Part shown: in pieces, positions 53,401-63,400 of the stretch
Layout of the letters: each line of letters begins with the position of its first letter
Numbering within the stretch: the first letter of the stretch is position 1
Assembly (NCBI RefSeq): GCF_003449015.1
Contig: NZ_QRGD01000003.1
Location: forward strand, 547,332-611,331
DNA length: 64,000 nucleotides
DNA from: Aureibaculum luteum
GTDB taxonomy: Bacteria > Bacteroidota > Bacteroidia > Flavobacteriales > Flavobacteriaceae
Reading direction: 5' to 3'
Notes under the pieces: generated by a model
What the model saw: the letters and a program-made list of their open reading frames with translations, nothing else
Told to the model about the DNA's origin: nothing
Database searches by the model: none
Translations under genes and position numbers: made by a program

Positions 53401-55736
53401 CCCGAAGCATCTCCTCCATTTCCAGTACCATAATTCCACAATGGAGCATTAAAATCATCTATTACATTAACTGTTCCACAATTTTGTTCATCGGCATCTA
53501 AAATACCATCGTTATCATTATCTAAATCAACTGCATCTATTGTCCCATCATTATCACTATCAAGCCTATCATCTGTTGCATCACAAGCATCGGCAATTCC
53601 ATCACCATCTAAATCAGGACCGGCTGTAATTACATCCGCATTAGTTGACTGACCTGTAGCACCAACAACTGTTGGCACTCCATTAATGTCAACACCTCCA
53701 GTTAATCGCCCATCGCCATCCACAGATGTAAAAGTTCCAGACGCTTCAATTGCATCAGGACAACCATCATTATCGCTATCATTATCTAGATAATCAAATA
53801 TTCCATCGTTATCGGTATCACAGTGAGACACCAAAGAATTTAACCCTACTGTTGTGGTCAGAGGACCTTTTGTTGTTAAGGTTAACGTCGTAATATTTTC
53901 CCATTTAAAATACGAAACTCCTGTAATATTTGGTATTGCAAAATTATTAATAAATTCAACCCCATCAATACTTGCTGGGCTTCCTATAACTTGATGACTT
54001 GCAATTGATGACACAATTTCATCTGCAGGTGTACCGAACAACCACCCATCATCATTCGCATTGAGGTGATCGAAACCAATAACTACCGTTAATGGTGAAG
54101 CAAAAGTAAAAGTGATACTCTCATCTGGACCACTTAACAGAAGTGAACCCGGGTTCCCTCCATGACCTAATGTTGAGTTACTTGTATATTGACCTGTGGA
54201 CGAAAATAATTTAGACCCCCCATTTACATTGTACGCCATAGTAAATGGAACTCCTTTTATTGTTCCTGAACCCGAAGCATCTCCTCCATTTCCAGTACCA
54301 TAATTCCACAATGGAGCATTAAAATCATCAATTACATTAACCGTTCCACAATTTTGTTCGTCGGCATCTAAAATACCATCGTTATCATCATCTAAATCTA
54401 CTAAATCTATAACACCATCATTATCATAATCAGGTCTATCATCTGTAGAGTCACAGGCATCTGCAATACCATCACCATCCAAATCTGGACCAGCTGTAAT
54501 TACATCCGCATTAGTTGACTGACCTGCAGCACCCACAACTGTAGGCACACCATTAACATCAACACCTCCCGTTAATCTGCCATTGCCATCTACCAACGTA
54601 AAAGCACCAGATGCTTCAATTGCATCAGGACACCCATCATTATCACTATCATTATCTAAATAATCAGGTATAGTATCTCCATCTGAATCACCAAAACCTT
54701 CATCACTATCTAAAATTCCATCATTATCATTATCTAGGTCTGCAAAATCTTGTACTCCATCACCATCGATGTCATTATCAGCTGCAAAATATTGGAAATT
54801 AAAAATTAAATCTGCTGAACCGCCTACAGGCTGTGTAGTGCCTGTTGGAAAAGTTGACCAATCTAAAAATCCTGCTGCTGTAGTTGGAACATCTGAACCA
54901 GCTACTGAATACCCATATATTGTTTGCCCTGCTAAAAGCCCAAAATCACTCCATTTAAATAATGTGCCATTAACAGTCTGATCACCGCCATCATAGCCAA
55001 AGTCATATTGTACAGCCGCTTCTGACTTCGTTAACAAGTCATAAACATAGTTGGAAACTAAATTGGCACCGTAAGCAGTATTCACTACAACATTACTATA
55101 AGATGTAGGATTTCCTGAACCATCAACTCCTGTAATAACAGCTACAGAAATATCACCTATACCATTACGTTCAAAAATAGGAAAACCTGAATTCAAATCA
55201 ATACTTCTTAAAGTTTTAGATGTATTAAAAACTACATCTATCCGTTCAATATTTGAAGTCATTGGCGATATTGAATTATTAAATGTATTATCTAGACCAA
55301 TGTCTATGATATTTGCAGAAATTACATCATTCGCAGTTGCATAATAAGGTGCAGAATAATTATTAACCGCCTCATTAAAACCTGAATTATCTTCTCTAAA
55401 CCAAGGATCAAAATCGTCGCCACTTGCATATATATTATCTATTCTTCTCAACGTAACTGTCAACGGCGACGGAACAGGAACATATGTATCTCCTGCAACC
55501 GAAATATCTACCACACTTGTACTGGCAGCAGCTCCAAAATTTAAAGTTTCTCCTCCTGTAGCCACACGACTATCTAATGTGTTAGGCACTGTGGTTGTTG
55601 ACCAAGAGTCAACATTAGTTTGTGCACAAACGGAATTAAGGGTTGCTAAACCAAATACAAACAATAATGACATTATTGCATGTCTTAATTGTTTACCGTA
55701 AACTGCGTAAATTGTAGTTAAGTAACCTTTTTTCAT
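47436..55736 (-). CDS. Giant T9SS type B surface protein, calcium-binding TSP3/Ig repeats
   Basis: A 2766-aa exported protein. The signal peptide covers about residues 1-39 (core MSLLFVFGLATLNSVCAQ). An N-terminal beta-rich domain spans about 40-318. Thrombospondin type 3 repeats (D-x-D-x-D-G units such as DLDSDNDGIPD) fill most of 320-2660. Two tandem 290-residue units lie at about 357-937, each with a non-TSP3 beta domain. Three Ig-like modules (QWYESTDAGATW type) lie at about 1590-2310. The C-terminal 100 residues (from [18 protein letters not shown]) are a CHU_C/T9SS type B sorting domain. A calcium-stabilised, rod-like adhesin is the likely role. PorP/SprF copy A follows. Confidence 0.9.
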   Translation of the reverse strand: MKKGYLTTIYAVYGKQLRHAIMSLLFVFGLATLNSVCAQTNVDSWSTTTVPNTLDSRVATGGETLNFGAAASTSVVDISVAGDTYVPVPSPLTVTLRRIDNIYASGDDFDPWFREDNSGFNEAVNNYSAPYYATANDVISANIIDIGLDNTFNNSISPMTSNIERIDVVFNTSKTLRSIDLNSGFPIFERNGIGDISVAVITGVDGSGNPTSYSNVVVNTAYGANLVSNYVYDLLTKSEAAVQYDFGYDGGDQTVNGTLFKWSDFGLLAGQTIYGYSVAGSDVPTTAAGFLDWSTFPTGTTQPVGGSADLIFNFQYFAADNDIDGDGVQDFADLDNDNDGILDSDEGFGDSDGDTIPDYLDNDSDNDGCPDAIEASGAFTLVDGNGRLTGGVDVNGVPTVVGAAGQSTNADVITAGPDLDGDGIADACDSTDDRPDYDNDGVIDLVDLDDDNDGILDADEQNCGTVNVIDDFNAPLWNYGTGNGGDASGSGTIKGVPFTMAYNVNGGSKLFSSTGQYTSNSTLGHGGNPGSLLLSGPDESITFTFASPLTVVIGFDHLNANDDGWLFGTPADEIVSSIASHQVIGSPASIDGVEFINNFAIPNITGVSYFKWENITTLTLTTKGPLTTTVGLNSLVSHCDTDNDGIFDYLDNDSDNDGCPDAIEASGTFTSVDGDGRLTGGVDINGVPTVVGATGQSTNADVITAGPDLDGDGIADACDATDDRLDSDNDGTIDAVDLDNDNDGILDADEQNCGTVNVIDDFNAPLWNYGTGNGGDASGSGTIKGVPFTMAYNVNGGSKLFSSTGQYTSNSTLGHGGNPGSLLLSGPDESVTFTFASPLTVVIGFDHVNANDEGWLFGVPADEVVSLMGSHEVIGSPASIDGVAYINDFAIPNITGVSYFKWVNITTLTITTTGPNTTTIGLNSLVSHCDTDGDGVFDYLDLDSDNDGITDVTEAGGTDADGDGILDGFFDGNGDGLDDNTALSPLPVPNTDGDVVPDYLDLDSDNDGITDVTEAGGIDLDGDGIIDGFTDTDGNGLDDATETTPLPVPSSDGDAVPDYLDLDSDDDGINDVVEAGGVDLNDDGIVDGFADSNNDGLDDTTAATPLPVGDKDNDGIPNYVDLDSDNDGILDATEGEDDFDNDGLPNYLDLDSDADGISDVIEAGGVDIDGDAHVDYATSGDPSTLLDANNNGLHDTLEGTPLPIPNTDSMQGADYVDIDADDDGIVDDIEGQTTAGYRPPSNVDADNDGLDDNYDGDDGNTVGVIDILDPNGAIVPTNTDGTDNPDYTDTDSDNDGDLDSLEGWDTNNDGTADTSPLPANADADGDGLHNAYDTDDSVLDATNGGTLPTDFPDFDTPGGEPDWREALDIDWDNDGINDIVDSDSDNDGIPDVIESGGNDPYGDEDGDGIENWMDTTDDGNAGDSSVTDYTDLDGNGIPDVYDIDGDGVPNHLDLDSDNDGIYDIVESGQIDALNNIVDVNNDGIIDAANSGTVGANGLFDPLEDAPDSGNLANLTADSDADGIPDSNEIDADNDGCNDVLEAGFTDGDLNGLLGNGTFGAGLFVDVNGIVTSGIDGYTVPDDLDSNSVYDFQQSSLGVPVINTNPISQTLIINANVTFSTDLLATITYRWYESTDAGATWTAITNGGASPAYSNATTDALTLTGVPASYDGYQYRVILSSPAFTCDSNWTSAPAVLSLFPDNDSDGVPNYLDLDSDNDGIPDTIESGGVDPYADIDADGIPAYLDDDDNDNTVGDDNGVIEPAFDSDGDGVPNYLDLDSDNDGIYDIVESGQLDPLNNIVDVNNDGVIDAANSGTVGTNGLFDPLEDAPDSGNLANLTDDSDADGTPDSNEIDADNDGCNDVREAGFTDGDLNGLLGNGTIGAGLLVDANGVVTSGVDGYTIPDDLDLNSVYDFQQTSLGIPLVNTDPLSQTIVINSNVTFSTDILAEITYQWYESTDGGATWAVITNGGASPAYSNATTDALTLSGVPLSYDGYQYRVMLSSPVFVCDSNWTSAPATLNLFPDNDGDGIPDITDLDDDNDGIPDTIEGVLDTDGDGILDQSDLDSDNDGIYDVVESGQLNGTTVVDLNNDGILDGNTADFGTNGLLDLIESDDTAAATLTNVTADSDGDSIPDSHELDADNDGCNDVIEAGLVDVDGSGRLGSDTGLTVDANGLVNTPGTTGYTIPNDLDNNSVFDFQEAGLAVLPIATQPLDDVIVVNANTSFSVDIQSTITYQWQMSTDAGVNWSNISNGGTVPTVTGATSDELTLTMVPLEYNGYMYRVVLSSPAFACDTDVISDPALLTVYPDFDGDGRGDPIDLDDDNDGIPDLMEFEGLDPLADNDGDGVPAYLDDNDNNISVGDANDDVESEYDFDGDGIANHFDLDADGDGILDVVEAGNADLDADNDGVIDGAPADFGINGLFDPIETDDTLLADINYVPWNSDGDSQLNFLDIDDDNDGILTLEETAVDSDGDTHPNYLDLDADDDGIPDNVEGQTTADYNSPLGVDANGDGLDDAYGVGLTPVNTDGADQPDYLDADSDNDAVPDSIEGHDYDANGEPDVSPSGNDDDNDGLDDAYDGSIGDFADPNGLSVDTDPATDLPNRDDALEADVNTAGLVTGDSEVDYRDIDDDGDGINTIDEDGDKDGDPTNDNCDEDAYPDYLDPTSCTIIPDGFSPNGDGDNDELVVPALAQYKDFEMEVYDRWGNIVYEYDNNGRAMPLWWDGYSSGTMTISKGNKVPVGTYYYIIKYNEAGLEPIAGWVYINY
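49670..51410 (-). repeat. 969-bp near-tandem repeat of Ig-like plus TSP3 module
   Basis: The module beginning near 50639 recurs 969 bases to the left, near 49670. Marker words line up exactly (for example TCTGAATCA at 51181 and 50212, and the interval around 50671 and 49702). The period is 323 codons, so the frame is kept. A third, more diverged Ig-like module starts near 48830. Confidence 0.85.
52926..54665 (-). repeat. 870-bp tandem duplication inside the giant adhesin gene
   Basis: Two adjacent 870-base units (about 52926-53795 and 53796-54665) are nearly identical. Markers such as TCATCTGGAC (53251 and 54121) and ATTTTGTTC (53481 and 54351) are exactly 870 apart. The period is 290 codons. 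The stretch around 53251-53490 is almost unchanged at DNA level, including third positions, which suggests recent duplication or gene conversion. Confidence 0.9.
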
Positions 55737-55845
55737 AATGATATTTACTTAGTGTTGTATAAATTGTAGTCTATAGAGTTATTTACAGAAATACAAGGAT
55801 TTTCCCCAAAAATTTAATGTCCCAATCGTATTTCTACAATGAATA

Positions 55846-55853
55846 CAAATATA
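55846..55853 (-). promoter_or_regulatory. -7 promoter element for the 2766-aa adhesin gene
   Basis: The minus strand reads TATATTTG. The predicted start near 55842 gives a leader of about 105 bases. No -33 element is visible at 19-21 bases. Confidence 0.4.
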
Positions 55854-55930
55854 TAAAAAAATGTTAAAAAAGAATTTTAGGTCTCTATATTTTAAAAACA
55901 AATTAAAATGAAAATTTATTTAAACAACAA

Positions 55931-55974
55931 AAGAAAAGGCTAAACCTTATATCTATAAGGTTTAGCCTTTTCTT
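55931..55974 (-). terminator. Strong terminator after PorP/SprF copy B
   Basis: A 20-bp perfect stem pairs 55931-55950 (AAGAAAAGGCTAAACCTTAT) with 55955-55974 around a 4-base loop. It lies 99 bases after the stop at 56073 and precedes the promoter of the next adhesin gene. Confidence 0.88.
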
Positions 55975-56072
55975 TTGCACTGTAAAGAAGTTGTTAATAT
56001 ATTTTAACAATTCAAAAAATACTTCACTTTTTATTCAAAAAATGACATATTTCATGTGAAATAATCCAAGTT

Positions 56073-57002
56073 TTAGAAGAATCTAGGCGATTTTAAGTTT
56101 TTCTTTGAAAAATCTATATCCCATTGCATAAATACCTCATGAGTACCACTGTTGTAATTCCCTAAGTTTGTAGTTGTATAATCATATGCATAACCGATAC
56201 GTAAATCTCTAGTTACTCCAAAATTAATTAAACCACTTACTGAATCTCCAAATCGGTAACTTGCTCCTAATTCTAAACGGTCATTGAATAAAAAGTTTAA
56301 AGAACCGTCTAATGATAACGGTGAACCCGAAACAGCTTTAGCCATTACTGAAGGTTTAAACTTTAATGTTTCTGACAAGTTAAATACATAGCCCGCTGTT
56401 CCAAAATAATGCATTTTTTCAGAAGCTTGACTTATCGTTCCACTATCCTTCTCTAAATGTTTGGTTTCTAATAAATTTGGAGCAGACAAACCTAAATAAA
56501 ATTTATCAGTATAATAATAAACCCCAGCTCCAAAATTTGGTAAAGTCTCATTCACATTATCAGAAAACAGTGGGTCTACACCTGGTGCTGTTTGAGGCAA
56601 TACCAAAGACAATAAACCTACATCAAAAAAGGTAACGCCTCCTTTTAAACCAAATGCCAATCTACCTTCATCCGAAGTGCTAATTGTATAACTTACATCT
56701 GCAAAAACATTAGTCTCTTTTACAGGACCATGTTCGTCTAAAATGGCTGAAAAACCACCTCCTAAATTTTTACCCAATGGGGCATGAATAGCCATAGTAG
56801 CCGTTTTAGGAGCTCCATCTATTCCAACCCATTGCATTCTACCTAATAAGCCTATACTCAAGGTTCCTCGTGATCCTGCATAAGCCGGATTCACAATATT
56901 CATGTTGTACATATATTGTGTGTACTGAGGATCTTGCTGACCAAAACCAGCAACACTTATTAAACTTAATGCTATTAGTAAAACTAATGATGTTAATTTC
57001 AT
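56073..57002 (-). CDS. PorP/SprF-family T9SS membrane protein (copy B)
   Basis: A 309-aa paralogue of copy A, with signal peptide (1-21, ending GFGQ), the same QDPQYTQYMYNMNIVNPAYAG opening and the same C-terminal strand (FSKKNLKSPRFF). It follows the partial giant adhesin gene, with a terminator and 497 bases between. The pairing of each giant protein with its own PorP/SprF suggests that each exports or anchors its neighbour. Coding DNA of copies A and B is very similar over most of the length. Confidence 0.92.
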   Translation of the reverse strand: MKLTSLVLLIALSLISVAGFGQQDPQYTQYMYNMNIVNPAYAGSRGTLSIGLLGRMQWVGIDGAPKTATMAIHAPLGKNLGGGFSAILDEHGPVKETNVFADVSYTISTSDEGRLAFGLKGGVTFFDVGLLSLVLPQTAPGVDPLFSDNVNETLPNFGAGVYYYTDKFYLGLSAPNLLETKHLEKDSGTISQASEKMHYFGTAGYVFNLSETLKFKPSVMAKAVSGSPLSLDGSLNFLFNDRLELGASYRFGDSVSGLINFGVTRDLRIGYAYDYTTTNLGNYNSGTHEVFMQWDIDFSKKNLKSPRFF

Positions 57003-57499
57003 TTGTTGTTTTTTAATTATTCTTTTAAGGCAGTATAGAATATCACAAATTACTTTTGAATGATATCTTATCTGTTATTTTATTTTACTAGAAATCTAAA
57101 CTCCTTAAATATTACACATACTCGATACTATAACAATCGTGTTGTATTATTTCCTACCTTAAAAACTGTATAAAACAAGATAAAAGAGGTGCGACTATAA
57201 ATAAAACCTTATAACAAAAAAGATGTCTTCAATTTATACTCTATTTCTAAAAAAATTAATAATACCACTTATTACTTTTTACACTAGCAAATACAACAAG
57301 CACTAGTATGCTAATTTAAAACGTATAACTCTAAATAAAATTTTGTGATTGATAAAAAAATATTTTACTTCTATAATTTACTTGATATATAAATTATACC
57401 GTTCATTACTTTTCAATTAATGTGCTCGTAAATACTATAATATAGTTTTAAATAAATCCGAGAAAACAACTGCTTTCTCGGATCTATTCTATTTAATTC
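57003..57499. other. Intergenic region between giant adhesin and PorP/SprF copy B
   Basis: The largest gene-free stretch of the window (497 bases), very AT-rich. It holds the terminator at 57456-57483 near the adhesin end. I see no convincing ORF, RNA or exact -7 element for PorP/SprF copy B, whose promoter should lie here if the terminator is efficient. Confidence 0.55.
57456..57483 (-). terminator. Terminator after the partial giant adhesin gene
   Basis: ATCCGAGAAA (57456-57465) pairs with TTTCTCGGAT (57474-57483) around an 8-base loop. A T/A-rich stretch follows on the minus strand. It lies 16 bases after the stop at 57500. Confidence 0.8.
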
Positions 57500-60400
57500 T
57501 TAATAATTTATATATACCCAACCTGTAACAGGTTTTCTATCATCTTTATTAAAGTAGATAATATAATAGTATGTTCCTACAGGCACTTTTTGATCTTTCT
57601 GAATAGTTATTTTACCATCAGAATATCCATCCCACCATTCAACTGGTGTTTTACCTTTATTACTATAATCATATACTTTAGCTCCCCATCTGTCAAATAT
57701 CTCTATTCTGAAGTTAGGATACCTACTTAACAATGGTACAATAAAGTAATCATTGTCGCCATCTCCATTTGGTGAGAAGGCCTCTGGTATAATTGTACAA
57801 GATGTTACATCTAAATAATTAGGTTTACCATCAAAATCACAATCATCATCATACCAAATGCCATTTTCATTATCATCTTCTTCATATGTTGGCGTACCAT
57901 CATTATCATCATCAGTATCTCTGTAATCAACATCGTCATTAGTTGCTCCTACTGTTGGATCATAATCAAAATTAGGTAGATTATTTGATGGGTCATTAAT
58001 TTCATCATTAGGATCAATATCGTTAAGATTTGAACCTTCATAACCGTCATCTAACCCATCACCATCAGTATCTGTATCTGTTGGATCAACATCAGGATGA
58101 CCATCATGATCTAAATCATGTCCTTCGATATAGTCATGAACACCATCATTATCAGAATCTTCATCTAAATAATCAGGATCATCTGCCCCATCCGTATTTT
58201 CAGGAGTAATTCCTTCTCCTGAACCTGGAGTAGTTTCATAAGCATCATCTAAACCATTTCCATCAGAATCAAAACCTGAAGGTTCTATATAACCGGCTGT
58301 TGGTTGCCCTTCTACATTATCAGGAATACCATCTCCATCTGCATCAATATCTAAATAATTAGGATTCGTATCGCTATCTAAATTACCTGTTCCTTCAAGT
58401 AGTGTTAATATACCGTCATTATCATCGTCTATATCTAAATAATTCGGTTGGAAATCATTATCAAAGTCATCATCAAAAGGATCTCCATTATTATTGATAT
58501 CTTCCTCTAAGGTAGCAACTCCGTCACCATCATCATCAGTATCTCTATAATCTAACAATGCATCTCCATCTGTATCTGGTAAGTCAGTTAACGGATTATC
58601 AATTTCGTCATTAACATCAAAACCGTCATTGGTATCAAATCCTTCAAAAGCATCATCTAATCCATCTTCATCAAGATCACTACCACTATAAGATACATCA
58701 GGAATACCATCATGATTGGCATCATTTCCTTCGATACTATCTACTACATTATCATTATCACTATCTGTATCTAAATAATCAGGACTATCTACTCCATCTG
58801 TATTAACAGGTGTAAGACCTTCGCCTGAACCTGGTGACGTTTCGTAAGCATCGTCAAGTCCATTTCCATCAGAATCAATTCCAGAAGGAGCTATATAACC
58901 TACTGTTGTCTGAGCCTCTACATTATCTGGAATACCATCATTGTCAGCATCTATATCTAAACTATCTTGATAACCATCACTATCTGAATTACCTGAACCT
59001 TCAACAATATCTAAGATACCGTCATTATCATCATCTATATCATACAAGTCGGCAACATTATCACCATCAGTATCCACTAACACTTCAATAGTTAATGTTG
59101 CAGTAGATGTATCTCCATTACTATCTTCAATTGTATAGGTTATAGTATCTACACCTACATAATCAGCAGTTGGTGTATATACAATATAATCATCTGTTGG
59201 ATCCGTTGGCGTACTATTATCATTTACCGTCGCAGTACCATTTGTAGGTCCAGTTGCAATTACGATTGGAGTTGAGCTTGGTCCGTCTCTACCAAAATCA
59301 TCGACACCATTACCATTGTCTAATAATACAGTGATATTGTTATTTGATGAATTCTCAACTACAACTACATTATCATCTTCTGCCGTTGGCAAGAAATTAA
59401 TTACGATACTATCAACAATACTTTCATCATCATCATCCAAACTATCTGCCAAATCATCTGTATCAAAACTAGCATTAAAATCACTATCTGGATCGATATT
59501 ATCACCACCAGTTATTTCAGCTTGATTGTAATAACTTGTTGTTGTGTTTGTACCTGTTGTAAGCACTTCAACATTAAATGTTAATAATAAATCTGCTCCG
59601 TTTGCAATTGTTAATCCGTTCCAGTTTATAGTATTTCCTGTTAACACACCTCCATTAGAAATTGCTGTAATACTTCCAAATCCGTCAGGAACAACATCTT
59701 CTACATTTATTCCTGTTGCCGCACTTGGTCCATCATTATGAATAGTCAATGTGAATGTAACAACATCACCTGTAGTTGGATTTAAATCGCTTACCGATTT
59801 AACCAAACTCACATCAGATACTGGCTGAGGATTTACTTCAACCATATCATAATCGTCTTCAGTTGTATCTCCATTATTTGGAGTAGAATCTGGATCATAA
59901 TTATCAGAAGCTGTTACTTCAGCACTATTATCATAATTACCAGTTGCCAATACTGTTGCTGTAATGTTTAAGGTTACTGAACTGCCATTTGTAATTGTTG
60001 GCACTGTCCAAACTCCTGTGCCTGAAACATATGCTCCTGAACCATCATCACTTACAAAAGTATAACCAGTCGGTAACACGTCTGTAATTTGAACTCCAGT
60101 GGCATCACTTAATCCATTATTATTCACTGTTAATGTGAACACCACATTAGTACCAACTAATGGAGCTGCATCATCAATAGTTTTTGTCATGTCTAAATCA
60201 GAAACTGCCACTGGATTTGTTCCCACAGTTGCAAAATCATCTCCACTACCGTCACCAGGCGTTGAGTCTGAATCGTCATTGTCTGAAGCTGTTACTTCTG
60301 CATTGTTTGTATAGTTACCTGTTGCATTAACTGCTGCAGTTATTTGTAATGATGCTGAAGCTGCATTTACTAAATCACCAACTGTCCAAATTCCTGTAAC

Positions 60401-63400
60401 ATCATCATATGTTCCTGATCCATTATCACTAACATAAGTATAACCTGTTGGTAAAATATCTGTTACTTCTACCCCTGTGGCATCACTTAACCCTGCATTA
60501 CTTACAGTTAATGTAAATATTACGTTTGAACCTACATATGGAGTTGCATTGCTTACAGTTTTTGTCATTGATAAGTCAGAAACTGCTGTTGGACTCACAC
60601 TTATAGTATCACTTTCATCATCATCTGGGTTTCCATCAGATAAATCATCAGTACCAAAACTTGTTGTTGGATCACTATCCAAATCAAGATTATCAGATGC
60701 TGTAATTTCTGCTCTATTTCCATAATTTCCACTAGCCAATACTCTAGCTGTAAACTCATAAGTTGCTGATACACCTGAAGCAATCGTTAAACCTGACCAA
60801 CTAATTGTGTTTCCAGAAACTGTTGAACCTGCTGTTACTGCTGTTACAGTATCATATCCATTAGGTACAACATCTTCAATTGTAACTCCAGTTGCACTAC
60901 TTGGACCGTCGTTTGTTACGGTTAACGTAAATGTTACATTATTACCTACTGCAGGTGTTAAATTATCAACCGCTTTTGTGATACTCAAGTCAGATACTGC
61001 GACTGGAGTTGTATTTACCGTTGCATAATCATCACCAGCTCCATCTCCTGGACTTGAATCAGGATCTGTATTGTCAGACGCTGTTACTTCAGCTGTATTT
61101 GTATAATTTCCTGTTGCATCTACACTCGCTGTTATTTGAATACTTTCTGATCCGTTTAATGGGATATTAGGTACTGTCCAAACACCTGTTCCACTAACAT
61201 AAGCTCCTGAACTATTATCAGACACATATGTATAACCTGTTGGCAATGCATCAGTCACCTGAACACCTGTTTCTGAACTTGGTCCTGCATTATTTACAGT
61301 CAATGTAAATACCACATTTGAACCTACGTTTGGCGTTGCATTATTAACTGTTTTTGTCATTGATAAATCAGAAACTGCACTAGGACTCGTACTTACACTA
61401 GCATAATCATCACCGCTACCATCTCCTGGAGTTGAATCTGGATCTGTATTATCAGACGCTGTTACTTCAGCCTCGTTTGTATAATTACCAGTTGCATCAA
61501 CAGTCGCTGTAATTTGTACACTTTCTGATCCGTTTAACGGAATGTTTGGTACTGTCCAAATTCCTGTTCCATCATCATAAGCTCCTGAACTATTATCAGA
61601 CACATATGTATAACCTGTTGGCAATGCATCAGTCACCTGAACACCTGTTGCTGTACTTGGTCCTGCATTATTTACAGTCAATGTAAATACCACATTTGAA
61701 CCTACGTTAGGAGTTGCATTGTTAACTGTTTTTGTCATTGATAAATCAGAAACTGCTGACGGATTTGTACTAATACTAGCATAATCATCACCGCTACCAT
61801 CTCCTGGAGTTGAATCTGGATCTGTATTATCAGATGCTGTTACTTCAGCAACATTAGTATAAACCCCAGTTGCATTAACAGTTGCTGTTATTTGTACACT
61901 TTCTGATCCGTTTAACGGGATGTTTGGTACTGTCCAAATTCCTGTTCCACTAACATAAGCTCCTGAACTATTATCAGATACATATGTATAACCTGTTGGT
62001 AATGCATCAGTCACTTGAACACCTGTTGCTGTACTTGGTCCTGCATTATTTACAGTCAATGTAAATACTACATTTGAACCTACGTTAGGCGTTGCGTTAT
62101 CAACTGTTTTTGTCATTGACAAATCAGAAACGGCACTAGGACTAATACTTACTGTATTACTTTCATCATCATCTGCATCTCCATCTGTATAATCATCATC
62201 ATTAAAGCTAGAACTAGGATCTGAATCAGGATCTACACTTCCAGAAGCTGTTATTTCAGCTCTGTTACCATAATTTCCTGTAGCCAACACTTGAGCCGTA
62301 AATTCTAATACTGTAGGCGATCCTGTTGTAACAGATAAGCCTGACCAACTAATTGTATTTCCAGTTACAGTTGCTCCTGAAGTTATTGCCGTAACGGAAC
62401 CATATCCATTAGGTACAACATCTTCTACTGTAACTCCTGTAGCATTATTACCACTATTTGCAACAGTTAATGTAAAGGTTACTATATCACCAACATTAGG
62501 TGTATTAGTACTTACTGCTTTTGCGATACTTAAGTCCGCATATTCTATAGGTGTTTCTGCTGTATCTGTTTCTGCTGTTGTAATTTCATCAGTAGTTACT
62601 GAAACCTCATTAACAACATTTGTACCTGCATTTGCTCTTCTTTGGAAATCAGCCAGCGTTGTGGTGTAACTTATAGTGTAAGTCCATGTTTCACCTTTAT
62701 CTATAACATTCGCTGTTCCAGCATCTCCTGTTGGACCTGTTAAAGTTCCATTCGTACCATCTGGCAATACATCAGCAATAACTACATTCGTTAAATCTAA
62801 ATCTCCATCATTTTCTAATGTAATAGTATAACCTAATGTTTGTCCAATAGCTGTAACAGTAGCTGGGCCAATTGTTTGTGTTTTTGTAACCACTAAACTA
62901 GGATTACAACCTGGAGCAGTTAAAGTTACTGACGTAGGATCAATTTCTTCACAATCTGTTACTGAGTTCTTAACTGCTATTGTATAAGGAGAACCTGTGG
63001 CAATCAAAGTATTAAACACATTTGAAGCTTGATATGTTACTCCTCCATCAATACTATATACCAAATTAGAACCTGTAGCCGTAATAGTTATTGTACCATC
63101 ATTTAATGTTGGACAACTCGCTGTTGTTGGGTCTGTTGAGGATACATTTGTGATTATTGGTAAAGCATTAATAGTAACACTTGCAGTTGTTGTATTACTA
63201 CATGTCCCATCACTAAAGCTATACGTAACTGTATATGTAGCCGGTGCACTTGCCACTAAATCAATTTCACCTGTTGCGGAATCAATAACCAAACCAGCCG
63301 TTGAGCTATAAACACCACCTGTTTGACCTGTTTGTGCAGCAGATGCTGTTCCGACAGTACAATATGGGCTTCCACTATATGCAATTGTCGCTGTCGGTAA

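Larger units (their letters stand above)
55737..56072. other. Intergenic region upstream of the 2766-aa adhesin gene
   Basis: This 336-base region contains no ORF of note. It holds the terminator of PorP/SprF copy B (55931-55974) and a -7 element for the adhesin gene (55846-55853), with a predicted leader of about 100 bases. The adhesin gene thus appears to have its own promoter. Confidence 0.6.

Noticed and set aside
58834..61028. Plus-strand ORFs opposite the DUF11 and TSP3 part of the second giant gene
   Set aside because: Same effect: antisense of low-complexity repeats. The same peptide words recur with the DUF11 period.
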